Source of the DNA: Enterococcus_D entomosocium
GTDB lineage: Bacteria; Bacillota; Bacilli; Lactobacillales; Enterococcaceae
DNA length: 64,000 nucleotides
Assembly (NCBI RefSeq): GCF_030441895.1
Contig: NZ_JARJAS010000009.1
Strand: one strand, 5' to 3'
Shown: piece by piece, positions 9,048 through 17,999 of the stretch
How the letters are laid out: every line of letters begins with the position of its first letter
Numbering within the stretch: the stretch's first letter is position 1
Program-made: the position numbers and the translations under genes
Notes under the pieces: generated by a model
What the model was told of the DNA's origin: nothing
Seen by the model: only the letters and a program-made list of their open reading frames with translations
The model's database searches: none

Positions 9048-10001
9048 ATGGAAACAGCGCCAATCAGACAAACCGTTTCAGTACCTAAAACAAAGAAACA
9101 GGATATAAAAATGAAAATCAAGAAAAATCGGCAATTGTACTTGTTTGTGTTGCCAGCATTTTTGATTATTTTGATTTTCTCTTATGGACCGATGTATGGA
9201 ATCATTATTGCATTCAAGGATTATATGCCTTCATTAGGGATTTTGGGCAGTCCTTGGGTTGGATTTAAACATTTTCAACGTTTCTTCGATTCCTATTATT
9301 TTTGGGAACTCATCAAAAATACTTTAGGAATCAGTATCTATTCATTGGTTGTCGGTTTTCCGCTGCCGATCATCCTGGCATTGGCTTTGAATGAGATCAA
9401 AGACGGCCCGTTTAAAAAGATTACCCAAACAGTCACCTATGCCCCAAACTTTATTGCTGTGGTGGTCATGGTTGGTATGGTCATTGCTTTCTTATCTCCT
9501 TCAACAGGGATCATCAATCACCTATTAGAATTTTTGGGTTTCGAGCGGATCAGCTTTATGACTAATCCCCGTTGGTTTAAAACGATTTATGTCCTGTCCG
9601 GAGTTTGGCAAGGAACGGGATGGGGGTCTGTGATTTATCTGGCAGCTCTATCTGGAGTCGATACGCAACTGCACGAAGCGGCAACGATCGATGGCGCTTC
9701 TCGTCTGCAACGCGTTTGGTATATCAATATTCCAACGATCATGCCCACGATGGTGATCTTATTGATAATGAGCTTCGGCAGCTTGATGTCAGTTGGGTTT
9801 GAAAAAATCATCTTGATGCAGAATCCTTTGAACATGCAATCCTCGAATGTGATTGCGACCTTTGTTTACCAGCAAGGGCTGTTAGATGCGCAGTACAGTT
9901 TTGCTGCGGCAGTCGGCCTATTTAACTCATTGATCAATTCCGTATTGTTGATCGTAGTCAATCATATTGCCAAACGTTTAAGCAATTCTAGTCTATTGTA
10001 G
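9048..10001 (+). CDS. ABC oligosaccharide transporter permease (LplB-like)
   Basis: A 317-residue inner-membrane permease with six predicted membrane segments. The cytoplasmic EAA loop is clear (HEAATIDGASRLQRVWYINIP), where the ATPase docks. The start is ATG 9048, preceded by AAGGAGGAGG; the open frame extends further upstream but without a ribosome binding site. It belongs to the LplB/YtcP class that imports larger oligosaccharides and usually borrows a shared MsmK/MsmX-type ATPase. No ATPase gene is present here, which agrees with that. The following permease starts 15 nt downstream. Confidence 0.92.
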   Translation: METAPIRQTVSVPKTKKQDIKMKIKKNRQLYLFVLPAFLIILIFSYGPMYGIIIAFKDYMPSLGILGSPWVGFKHFQRFFDSYYFWELIKNTLGISIYSLVVGFPLPIILALALNEIKDGPFKKITQTVTYAPNFIAVVVMVGMVIAFLSPSTGIINHLLEFLGFERISFMTNPRWFKTIYVLSGVWQGTGWGSVIYLAALSGVDTQLHEAATIDGASRLQRVWYINIPTIMPTMVILLIMSFGSLMSVGFEKIILMQNPLNMQSSNVIATFVYQQGLLDAQYSFAAAVGLFNSLINSVLLIVVNHIAKRLSNSSLL

Positions 10002-10016
10002 GAGGGAGGACCAAAA

Positions 10017-10931
10017 GTGAAAACAACTTCTTTAATAAAAGATACCCGTGCTGATAAAATCTTTTTGATCTTTGTTTATGTGTTTTTAGCAATTTCATTG
10101 CTGATCGTTTTATATCCGCTGATCTATATCGTCAGTGCTTCGATCTCAAATCCGCATCTGGTAAACTCAGGTGAAATGTGGCTTTTACCAAAAGGAATCA
10201 CCTTCGAAGGCTATCGAACATTATTGGGCAACAGCAGTATCTGGCGTGGCTATTTGAACACGATCTACTATACAGTGTTAGGAACATCGATCAATCTCTT
10301 GGTAACCTTGCCTTGTGCCTATGCGTTATCGCGAGAAGATTTTTATGGGCGACGAGCCTTCACCAATTTTATGCTGGTTACCATGTTCCTGTCTGGTGGC
10401 TTGATTCCCAGCTATTTGCTGATTCGCAGCTTAGGTATGCTGAATACCGTTTGGGCACTGGTGATTCCAGGGGCCGTCTCGGTTTACAATGTGGTTGTCA
10501 CACGAACGTTTTTTCAATCCACAATTCCGCGAGAGATGGAAGAAGCAGCGATTGTGGATGGTTGTTCCGATTTTCGTCTATTCATGCAGATCGTTTTACC
10601 ATTATCAACGCCGATCATTGCGGTAATGGCTTTGTTCTATGGCGTCGGACATTGGAACAGCTTCTTTAACGCATTGATCTATCTTTCTGATCGATCGATG
10701 TACCCGCTGCAGATGATTTTAAGAGAAATTTTGATTCTTCAAGATATGTCTTCAAATACCGTCAGCAATGTGACTTCAGAAATGGCGAATATGCTATATA
10801 GCAAACAGCAACTCGCTCAAGTCATCAAGTACGGTGTCATGATCGTTTCTTCGTTACCGGTAATCATCGTCTATCCGTTCTTACAAAAGTATTTTGTCAA
10901 GGGCATGATGGTCGGTTCAATTAAAGGATAA
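10017..10931 (+). CDS. ABC oligosaccharide transporter permease (YtcP-like)
   Basis: A 304-residue permease with six predicted membrane segments and the EAA motif MEEAAIVDGCSDFRLFMQIVLP. It pairs with the LplB-like permease to form the heterodimeric channel. The start codon is GTG at 10017, with GGAGGGAGG at 10001-10009 overlapping the end of the previous gene. Family members carry the CUT1-like fold. Confidence 0.92.
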   Translation: MKTTSLIKDTRADKIFLIFVYVFLAISLLIVLYPLIYIVSASISNPHLVNSGEMWLLPKGITFEGYRTLLGNSSIWRGYLNTIYYTVLGTSINLLVTLPCAYALSREDFYGRRAFTNFMLVTMFLSGGLIPSYLLIRSLGMLNTVWALVIPGAVSVYNVVVTRTFFQSTIPREMEEAAIVDGCSDFRLFMQIVLPLSTPIIAVMALFYGVGHWNSFFNALIYLSDRSMYPLQMILREILILQDMSSNTVSNVTSEMANMLYSKQQLAQVIKYGVMIVSSLPVIIVYPFLQKYFVKGMMVGSIKG

Positions 10932-10952
10932 AAAAATCAAAGGAGGAAGAAA

Positions 10953-12605
10953 ATGGGATTAAAAAAGAAACTTTTAGGAATGGCGGGTGTCGCTTTATGC
11001 AGTACCCTCGTCTTGGGTGCCTGCGGCAATTCTTCAGATGAGGGAACTGGAGAAAAAAAAGAGGTTGCTATCAATCATGACAGCCAATTTCCAATCATCA
11101 AAGAAGGCGAAGAGCTGACCTTGAATATCATGGCACCAGGTGTGGGAATGGCCGAGTGGGAAGACATGCCGACGCTACAGGATTACCAAGAAAAAACCGG
11201 TATCAAACTGACTTATACGACACCGCCATCGGCTGACTTTAGTACGAAACTGAACTTAGCCTTTGCTTCCGGCGACTTGCCGGATATCGTTTACGGTGCT
11301 GGTTCGCAAGCACTGACGGCTTCGATGGAGATCGATTACGGTTCACAAGGGATTTTACTTCCCTTAGAGGAGTATATCACGCCAGAAATCATGCCAAATC
11401 TTTATGCACTGACGCAAGAAGATCCCTCAATCTTGAAATCGATCACCACGCCAGATGGGCACATTTACTCCTTACCAATGATCTCTCGGAATGCGACTTC
11501 AATCTGGTGGCAAGGCCCGATGTGGTACAACGGCACGTGGCTAGATAATTTAGGCGTATCAGAACTGCCGAAAACCACAGAGGAACTGCAAGAATTGTTG
11601 ACGCGTTTCAAAGACGAAGATCCTAACGGAAATGGTCAAGCAGACGAGATTCCATTGACGGATGTCGATATGAACTCGACACGTGTTTGGTTGATGGCCG
11701 CCTTTGGCTTACGGACTCGCGGGATTCAAGTGGACGATGATGTGGTCTCCTACACACCGACATCAGAAAACTACAAAGCATTCTTGGAATACATGAATAC
11801 ACTTTACGATGAAGGCTTGCTGGATAAAGAAGTTTATGGACAGTCAGATGAGCAGAAAAAAGCGAAGGGTGAAAACAATCAACTAGGGCTTTTTGCCGAC
11901 TATTTCAGCTTCTTTACTACTGGTCGCAGTGAGGCAGAGGCGATGAACGATCCGATGTTCCAACCGTTGACCTCTGAATGGGCACCAGAAGCCAAGATTC
12001 CTGGCAGTCCACGAATCTCTCGGGGAACTTTTGCATTGACCAATGTCAATCCTTCCCCAGAAGGTTCCATGCGTTGGGTGGATTACTTCTATTCGGAAGA
12101 AGGCACAAAATATATTGAACAAGGGCCAGAAGGTGTTCTTTGGGAGTACCAAGAAAATGCGGATGGCGAAAAAGTCCGGGTTTATGTGGATGGCATTGAT
12201 ACAGACAACACGGAAGACGAACGCGGCAAAATCACGCCGGCATATGGATTGACTACACCAAACATTGTCATTGATACAACAGGTGAATACCATATTCGCA
12301 AAACGGCTGATGAAGAACCAGATACTCGTTTTAGTGATTGGGTTGCACAAGAAACGGCAGAAAAGATGGAAGACATCGCTGAAGTACCATTTCCGCTACT
12401 GTATTTAACGATTGAAGAAAATGACAAAGTAGCAGCCACTGCCACTGATTTGACAACTTATGTAGAACAAATGGAAGCTAAGTTTATCACAGGTGTCGAG
12501 CCATTAGACAATTGGGACGATTATGTGAAAACGATCGAAGCAATGGGCATTGACGAATATGTCGAAGTCTATCAAACGGCCTATGACCGCTGGAAAGCAA
12601 ACTAA
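10953..12605 (+). CDS. Extracellular solute-binding lipoprotein of the ABC importer
   Basis: A 550-residue lipoprotein. The signal peptide ends in the lipobox LVLGAC with Cys24 as the lipidated residue, followed by a short Ser/Gly/Glu tether. The rest is a large type of substrate-binding protein used with LplB/YtcP permeases (NgtS-like in streptococci, which binds complex N-glycans). The length fits that class rather than maltose-type binders. AAGGAGG lies 8 nt before the ATG. A terminator follows directly, which would keep this transcript more abundant than the downstream hydrolase genes. The ligand is inferred from the neighbouring hydrolases only. Confidence 0.92.
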   Translation: MGLKKKLLGMAGVALCSTLVLGACGNSSDEGTGEKKEVAINHDSQFPIIKEGEELTLNIMAPGVGMAEWEDMPTLQDYQEKTGIKLTYTTPPSADFSTKLNLAFASGDLPDIVYGAGSQALTASMEIDYGSQGILLPLEEYITPEIMPNLYALTQEDPSILKSITTPDGHIYSLPMISRNATSIWWQGPMWYNGTWLDNLGVSELPKTTEELQELLTRFKDEDPNGNGQADEIPLTDVDMNSTRVWLMAAFGLRTRGIQVDDDVVSYTPTSENYKAFLEYMNTLYDEGLLDKEVYGQSDEQKKAKGENNQLGLFADYFSFFTTGRSEAEAMNDPMFQPLTSEWAPEAKIPGSPRISRGTFALTNVNPSPEGSMRWVDYFYSEEGTKYIEQGPEGVLWEYQENADGEKVRVYVDGIDTDNTEDERGKITPAYGLTTPNIVIDTTGEYHIRKTADEEPDTRFSDWVAQETAEKMEDIAEVPFPLLYLTIEENDKVAATATDLTTYVEQMEAKFITGVEPLDNWDDYVKTIEAMGIDEYVEVYQTAYDRWKAN

Positions 12606-12620
12606 TATCATACGATAAGG

Positions 12621-12658
12621 GAAACGGGTCGAGACAATCAATCTCCACCCGTTTTTTT
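12621..12658 (+). terminator. Intrinsic terminator inside the glycan operon
   Basis: AAACGGGT (12622-12629) pairs with ACCCGTTT, with GAGA/TCTC inside the loop, followed by eight T. It lies between the binding protein and the GH38 gene. No clear promoter is visible in the remaining 30 nt, so read-through probably feeds the downstream genes. Confidence 0.8.
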
Positions 12659-12689
12659 TCAAAAAATAGATAGAGGAGTCAAAAGAAAA

Positions 12690-15600
12690 ATGAGAGTTAT
12701 GCAGCCTTACGAGTTTGAACGCATCCGAAAAATTTTCTACAAATTAAAACAGTACCGTGTACGCTATCAACAGCCAATAGACCTGCTTTTTTTTAAGCAA
12801 GAGGATTGGGTACCGTATGAACAAGGGAGTTATTTCGGAGAAAAAAACACCTATTACCAGTTGAAAGGCAGCTTTCAAGTTCCCGCTGACTGGGTAGGGA
12901 AACCTTGTGTTTTACAAGTCTATTCAAGTCTCTCAGAGTGGGACAACACCACCAATACCCAAATCAAAATTTATTTGGACGATACCTATGTCCAAGCTAT
13001 CGATGTCAATCATCGAGAGGTCACTTTGGCTGAAGGATATCAACAAAAAGCAGTCAAACTGAAGATTGATCTGTTCTCGGGCCGTTCCGATAAACCATTC
13101 CCACTGCATATCAACTTATTGGCATTGGATCCTGTCGTCAATGAACTCTGGTTTGATTTTTATACGCTGTTTGATAGTTGGCGTGCCATTCGTGCGTTTG
13201 GCGGTGACGAAGCATTTTATCAACAAGTTCTTGGTCAAGTCGCCAATGTCTTGGATTTTCGTACGCCCTACTCAGCGGCATTCTATGAAAGTCTCGCAAA
13301 AGCCAAGCAACTGCTTGCGTCATGTTACTTACCAGCGCATACACCAAAACAAAAAGTGACGGCTGTCGGCCATACCCACATCGATCTGGCGTGGCTTTGG
13401 ACGGCACAGCAAGCAATTGAAAAAGGTGAGCGCAGTTTCCAGACGGTCTTGAAATTGATGGAGGAGTATCCAGATTACACGTTTTTTCAAAGCCAACCAC
13501 AACTGTATCTCTCCATGAAAACACATTATCCTGAACTTTACGCTGCAATCAAAGAAAAAGTTCGAGAAGGAAGATGGGAAGTTGACGGGGCGATGTGGGT
13601 GGAAGCCGATTGCAATTTGACTTCAGGGGAATCGCTGGTTCGTCAGATCCTTTATGGCAAACGGTTTATGAAAGAGGAATTTCAAGTCGATAGCCGCATC
13701 TTATGGCTACCGGATGTCTTTGGTTATTCAGCCGCCTTGCCGCAAATTTTACGCAAAACAAATACGCCCTACTTTATGACGACGAAGCTGTCATGGAACC
13801 AGTTCAATCAAATTCCTTATGATTCCTTCTATTGGCAAGGAATTGATGGCAGCCGCGTTTTGACGCATTTTATTACCACCATCAGTGAAGGATACAGTCC
13901 AAGAGATTATTATACGACGTATAATGGATTGCTAGATCCTTACACGATCAAAGGCAGTTTTGAACGTTATCAGCAAAAAGATCAGCACGACGAAATTTTG
14001 ATTGCCTATGGGTACGGTGACGGTGGCGGAGGCCCGACGAAAGAGATGCTAGAAGTCCAGAAACGGCTGCAAAAGACACTGCCAGATATGCCGACGATTA
14101 CTGGCAATCATGTGGGGGGCTTTTTTGATCGACTGGCAGATTCTTTTAAGGAAAAACCTGGCCCGGTCTGGTACGGCGAATTGTACTTTGAATACCATCG
14201 TGGAACACTGACTTCGATTGGCAAAAACAAGAAGGCCAATCGCCAAGGAGAATTTTTCTTACAGACGATTGAAAAACTTTATAGTATTTGTGCAATCAAT
14301 CGTTATCCGCAAGCTGAATTAGAACAACTTTGGAAACAGCTGCTATTTAATCAATTCCATGACATTCTGCCGGGAAGCTCGATCAAAGAAGTTTATGATC
14401 AGACGGATCAAGAATATCAACAGCTCTTTGATAAAGGCTGCAAGCTGATCGAAGCTTTGATTCCAGCGGCGCAAGCAGCCGAAGCTACGTCATGGCATGT
14501 CTTTAATCCGCTGGGACAAGAGCGGACGGGTCTGGTCTATTTAGACGATCAGACAGGGATCAAAGAAGCTTACCTGACTCAGCGGACCTATGATGACCGG
14601 CTCTTAGTCAAAATTCCCGCCATGGCTGGATTGAGTAGCAAAAAATTGACTCCTATCTCAGCTGTGCCTCAATCAAAGCAAGTAGCGATACGACTAGAGG
14701 AATCGTTTGAAACGGCTGACTTTAAAGTGATTTTTGACAAACACTTTGACATCATCTCTTTATTTGACAAACGGCAGCAGCGAGAAATCGTGCCAAAAGG
14801 CGAGCGGTTGAATCAGTTAGTGGCTTACGAAGATCTGCCAATGGATTATGATGCGTGGGACATTGATATTTATTACCAGAAGAAGCCTTATCCTGTGAAG
14901 CAAGTTCTCTCAGCTGAGGTTGTTGAGCAAGGGGAGATTCGCGATACCTTGAAGATCAAACGTCAGTTTGAAGATTCTTTTATTACGCAATGGCTGCATT
15001 TTTACCATGGCACGGGAAGAATCAATTTTGAAACAGCGGTTGATTGGCACCAGCATCAACTGCTGTTAAAGGCATTGATGCCGATTGATGTTAACACATT
15101 GGAAGCAACGTTTGATATTCAATTCGGGCAGGTAAAACGGCCTGTGCATCAAAACACGACATGGGACCAAGCACGTTTTGAGAGCTGTGGACAAAAATGG
15201 GTAGATCTCTCAGAAGGGAATTATGGGGTTAGTATTTTGACGGATTCGAAATATGGGTTCAATACGGATTATCAAAAAATCGGGCTTTCTTTGATCAAAT
15301 CGCCGATCGATCCGTATCCTGAAGCGGATCAAGGCCTTCATGAGTTTACCTATTCCTTGTACGCCCACGAAGGAACTTGGCAAGAAGCGCAAACGATGGA
15401 AGAAGCATTGGCATTAAATGTTCCCGTTCTGACGGTTCCAAGGGTGTCACAACTATCAGGGGATGCTTTTCTAGCAGTCGACCAAAAGAATGTCTTACTG
15501 GATACGGTGAAAAAAGCCGAAGATGAAGAGGCACTGATCGTGCGGTTGTATGAATATCACAATCAAACCACCGCCTGTCAAATGCGCTGCCAGAAAAGAA

Positions 15601-15737
15601 TCAAAAAAGCGGTTTTAACGAATCTTTTGGAAGAAACCGTCGCTGAACTGTCGGTCGAGCCGCTGGATGCCCGAAGCATCACAATCCATTTTCAGCCTTT
15701 TGAGATCCAGACCATCATGCTTTATTTAGAAGACTAA
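12690..15737 (+). CDS. GH38 alpha-mannosidase
   Basis: A 1015-residue cytoplasmic protein of the GH38 family. The metal-binding motif GHTHIDLAWLW is present (His230 and Asp232 expected zinc ligands), and WLPDVFGYSAALPQIL carries Asp342, the expected nucleophile. Further family marks are AYGYGDGGGGPT and LLFNQFHDILPGSSIKEVY, where the late His is another metal ligand. A large beta-sandwich C-terminal half follows. The family hydrolyses alpha-mannosides by a retaining mechanism; streptococcal relatives act on alpha-mannosyl units of N-glycans. GAGGAG at 12673-12678 sets the start. The next gene begins 18 nt after the stop. Confidence 0.95.
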   Translation: MRVMQPYEFERIRKIFYKLKQYRVRYQQPIDLLFFKQEDWVPYEQGSYFGEKNTYYQLKGSFQVPADWVGKPCVLQVYSSLSEWDNTTNTQIKIYLDDTYVQAIDVNHREVTLAEGYQQKAVKLKIDLFSGRSDKPFPLHINLLALDPVVNELWFDFYTLFDSWRAIRAFGGDEAFYQQVLGQVANVLDFRTPYSAAFYESLAKAKQLLASCYLPAHTPKQKVTAVGHTHIDLAWLWTAQQAIEKGERSFQTVLKLMEEYPDYTFFQSQPQLYLSMKTHYPELYAAIKEKVREGRWEVDGAMWVEADCNLTSGESLVRQILYGKRFMKEEFQVDSRILWLPDVFGYSAALPQILRKTNTPYFMTTKLSWNQFNQIPYDSFYWQGIDGSRVLTHFITTISEGYSPRDYYTTYNGLLDPYTIKGSFERYQQKDQHDEILIAYGYGDGGGGPTKEMLEVQKRLQKTLPDMPTITGNHVGGFFDRLADSFKEKPGPVWYGELYFEYHRGTLTSIGKNKKANRQGEFFLQTIEKLYSICAINRYPQAELEQLWKQLLFNQFHDILPGSSIKEVYDQTDQEYQQLFDKGCKLIEALIPAAQAAEATSWHVFNPLGQERTGLVYLDDQTGIKEAYLTQRTYDDRLLVKIPAMAGLSSKKLTPISAVPQSKQVAIRLEESFETADFKVIFDKHFDIISLFDKRQQREIVPKGERLNQLVAYEDLPMDYDAWDIDIYYQKKPYPVKQVLSAEVVEQGEIRDTLKIKRQFEDSFITQWLHFYHGTGRINFETAVDWHQHQLLLKALMPIDVNTLEATFDIQFGQVKRPVHQNTTWDQARFESCGQKWVDLSEGNYGVSILTDSKYGFNTDYQKIGLSLIKSPIDPYPEADQGLHEFTYSLYAHEGTWQEAQTMEEALALNVPVLTVPRVSQLSGDAFLAVDQKNVLLDTVKKAEDEEALIVRLYEYHNQTTACQMRCQKRIKKAVLTNLLEETVAELSVEPLDARSITIHFQPFEIQTIMLYLED

Positions 15738-15755
15738 ATAGAAATGGAGAAGCAT

Positions 15756-17999
15756 ATGATTGAGACACTTTTACGGCAAATGACATTGAAAGAAAAAATC
15801 GGCCAGCTGAATCAGCGTCTGTATGGTTGGGAAGTTTACGAAAAAAACAATGGAAAAATTATTTTAACTGAAACCTTTAAAAAAGAAGTAGCTCGTTTTG
15901 GCAGTCTTGGCTGGATTTACGGCGTGTTTCGAGCTGATCCTTGGTCAGGTAGAAATCAGCAAACAGGCCTGACGACCACGGAGTCCTATGAGCTATCCCT
16001 TATGATTCAAACTTATTTGCAGGAGCACACTCGGCTGGGGATTCCGGCCCTTCTCAGTGAAGAGTGTCCTCACGGGCACCAAGGTTTAGAAGCGACGACG
16101 TTTCCGGTCAATTTTAGTGTTGGTTCTAGTTGGAATCCAGAGCTGTATCAAGCGGCCCAAACCATCACTGCTCAAGAGATTCGGGCAAAAGGAGCCCATG
16201 TTGGCTTGGTTTCCGCATTGGACATTGCTAGAGATCCTCGTTGGGGGCGAACAGAAGAATGTTTCAGTGAAGATCCGTTTTTGACCAGTAGCTTTACCAA
16301 AGCAGCCGTCAGAGGATTACAAGGATCAAAAACAACGATAGAAAAGCAGAACGTTTTAGCGGTATTGAAGCACTTTGCTGCCCAAGGTGCAGGAATTGGG
16401 GGACACAATGCAGGGCCAGTGGCAATTGGTGATCGGGAATTCCGCGAGATCCATCTGCCACCAATGAAAGCGGGGATTGCTGCTGGGGCCTTGGGGTGTA
16501 TGGCTGCATACAATGATCTAGACGGTATCCCATGCCATGCCAATGCTTATTTGCTGCAAGATGTTTTACGAGAAGAAAGTGGCTTTACGGGAATTGTGAT
16601 GGCCGATGGGTGTGGGCTGGATCGAATTGCTGACTGGCTGGGGAGCCACCCACAAGCGGCCGCCAAATCCTTGACCAGCGGTGTGGATGTTAGTTTATGG
16701 GATGAAGTTTTCCCAGTGTTAGAAGAAGCTGTCCTTGAGGGGCTACTTGCGGAAACGGCGATCGATGATGCAGTCCGTCGTGTGCTTCTTTTGAAAGAAA
16801 AACTTGGCTTGTTTAAAGAAGCAACGCCCCGTGTTTCATTGCCCCGTAAAGAAAAGGCGCAACAAGTTGCCTTGAAATTGGCGGAGGAATCGATTGTTTT
16901 ACTAGAGAACAATGGTATTTTGCCTTTGAAGAAAACGCGACAAAAGATTGCCGTCATCGGTCCTCACGTTAAACAGCTCTATCATCAGCTGGGGGATTAT
17001 ACGCCATTCAAGGAAGAAACAATATGTACGACCCTTTGGGAAGGTTTGACCAGTTTAAGTACGCATCAAGCTGACTTCTTCTACGAGAAAGGCTGCGAAA
17101 TCTCTAGTGGCACACTGGCTCAACGAAGGCAAGCCTGTCAGATTGCAGAAAAAGCGGATGTCGTCTTAGTGACGATCGGTGGCTCCAGTGCCCGTGATTT
17201 CACAACGGATTTTGACAAAAACGGTGCCGTCTTAAGGGGATCTCAGGAAATGACCAGTGGAGAAAACATCGACTTGGCTACCCTCGATTTGCCGCAATGC
17301 CAGTTGGATTTACTGTTTGCGTTGAAGAAGAGTAAAAAGCCGCTGATTGGGATCGTGATTTCCGGTCGACCGCATTGCTTAGCTCCTTTGCAAGACTTGT
17401 TCGATGGGGTGCTTTACGTTGGCTATCCCGGCCAATATGGAGGGGAAGCGATTGCTCGGATTCTTTTTGGTGAAACGGTACCTAGTGGGAAATTAGCAGT
17501 TTCTATTCCTGATACAGTTGGACAACTGCCTGTCTGTTATAATTATCGCAACACAGCGTTTCAAAAAGACTACCTCGATCAAAAAGGCGCACCAGTATAT
17601 TCTTTTGGTTATGGGCTTAGTTATGCCTCTTTTATTTGCAGCTCGGTTTCGGCTGAATATGCAGGGGAAGGCATTATCGTCAGTGGCACACTTGAAAATC
17701 ATTCTACTGTGTCTGGTAAAGAAGTGGTCCAATGCTATCTAAAAGAGTATACAAAAGCATATGTGCCGAGGAAAAAAGTCTTATGCGGCTTTCAAAAAGT
17801 ATGGGTGCCTAGTCAAGGACAAGCAACTTTTCAACTCGTGATCGGTGAAGCATCATTGCAGCAGCTGGCAATTTCCTTGGAAGAAACAACATCGTTTTGT
17901 CTGGAAGTCGAAACAGCAGGTCAGCAGTATCGATTTGTATTTCAACGGTCCAACCCTGACCGCACGTGGCAGGTAATTCAGAAAGGAGCAAAAGAATGA
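15756..17999 (+). CDS. GH3 beta-glycosidase
   Basis: A 747-residue GH3 enzyme with the usual three parts: N-terminal TIM barrel, alpha/beta sandwich from about residue 370, and a fibronectin type III-like domain near the end (KEVVQCYLKEYTKAYVPRKKVLCGFQKV). The nucleophile motif is GFTGIVMADGCGLD with Asp284; ADG replaces the more usual SDW. KHFAAQGAGIGGHNAG is the family's KHF motif. No signal peptide. I prefer ATG 15756 (GGAG 6 nt upstream) over the in-frame ATG 15744, which lacks a ribosome binding site. GH3 members cleave beta-glucosides, beta-xylosides or GlcNAc; specificity is open. It overlaps the next gene by 4 nt. Confidence 0.9.
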   Translation: MIETLLRQMTLKEKIGQLNQRLYGWEVYEKNNGKIILTETFKKEVARFGSLGWIYGVFRADPWSGRNQQTGLTTTESYELSLMIQTYLQEHTRLGIPALLSEECPHGHQGLEATTFPVNFSVGSSWNPELYQAAQTITAQEIRAKGAHVGLVSALDIARDPRWGRTEECFSEDPFLTSSFTKAAVRGLQGSKTTIEKQNVLAVLKHFAAQGAGIGGHNAGPVAIGDREFREIHLPPMKAGIAAGALGCMAAYNDLDGIPCHANAYLLQDVLREESGFTGIVMADGCGLDRIADWLGSHPQAAAKSLTSGVDVSLWDEVFPVLEEAVLEGLLAETAIDDAVRRVLLLKEKLGLFKEATPRVSLPRKEKAQQVALKLAEESIVLLENNGILPLKKTRQKIAVIGPHVKQLYHQLGDYTPFKEETICTTLWEGLTSLSTHQADFFYEKGCEISSGTLAQRRQACQIAEKADVVLVTIGGSSARDFTTDFDKNGAVLRGSQEMTSGENIDLATLDLPQCQLDLLFALKKSKKPLIGIVISGRPHCLAPLQDLFDGVLYVGYPGQYGGEAIARILFGETVPSGKLAVSIPDTVGQLPVCYNYRNTAFQKDYLDQKGAPVYSFGYGLSYASFICSSVSAEYAGEGIIVSGTLENHSTVSGKEVVQCYLKEYTKAYVPRKKVLCGFQKVWVPSQGQATFQLVIGEASLQQLAISLEETTSFCLEVETAGQQYRFVFQRSNPDRTWQVIQKGAKE

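Noticed and set aside
10178..10669. Plus-strand frame inside the second ABC permease
   Set aside because: Alternative frame of a clear permease gene, no ribosome binding site.
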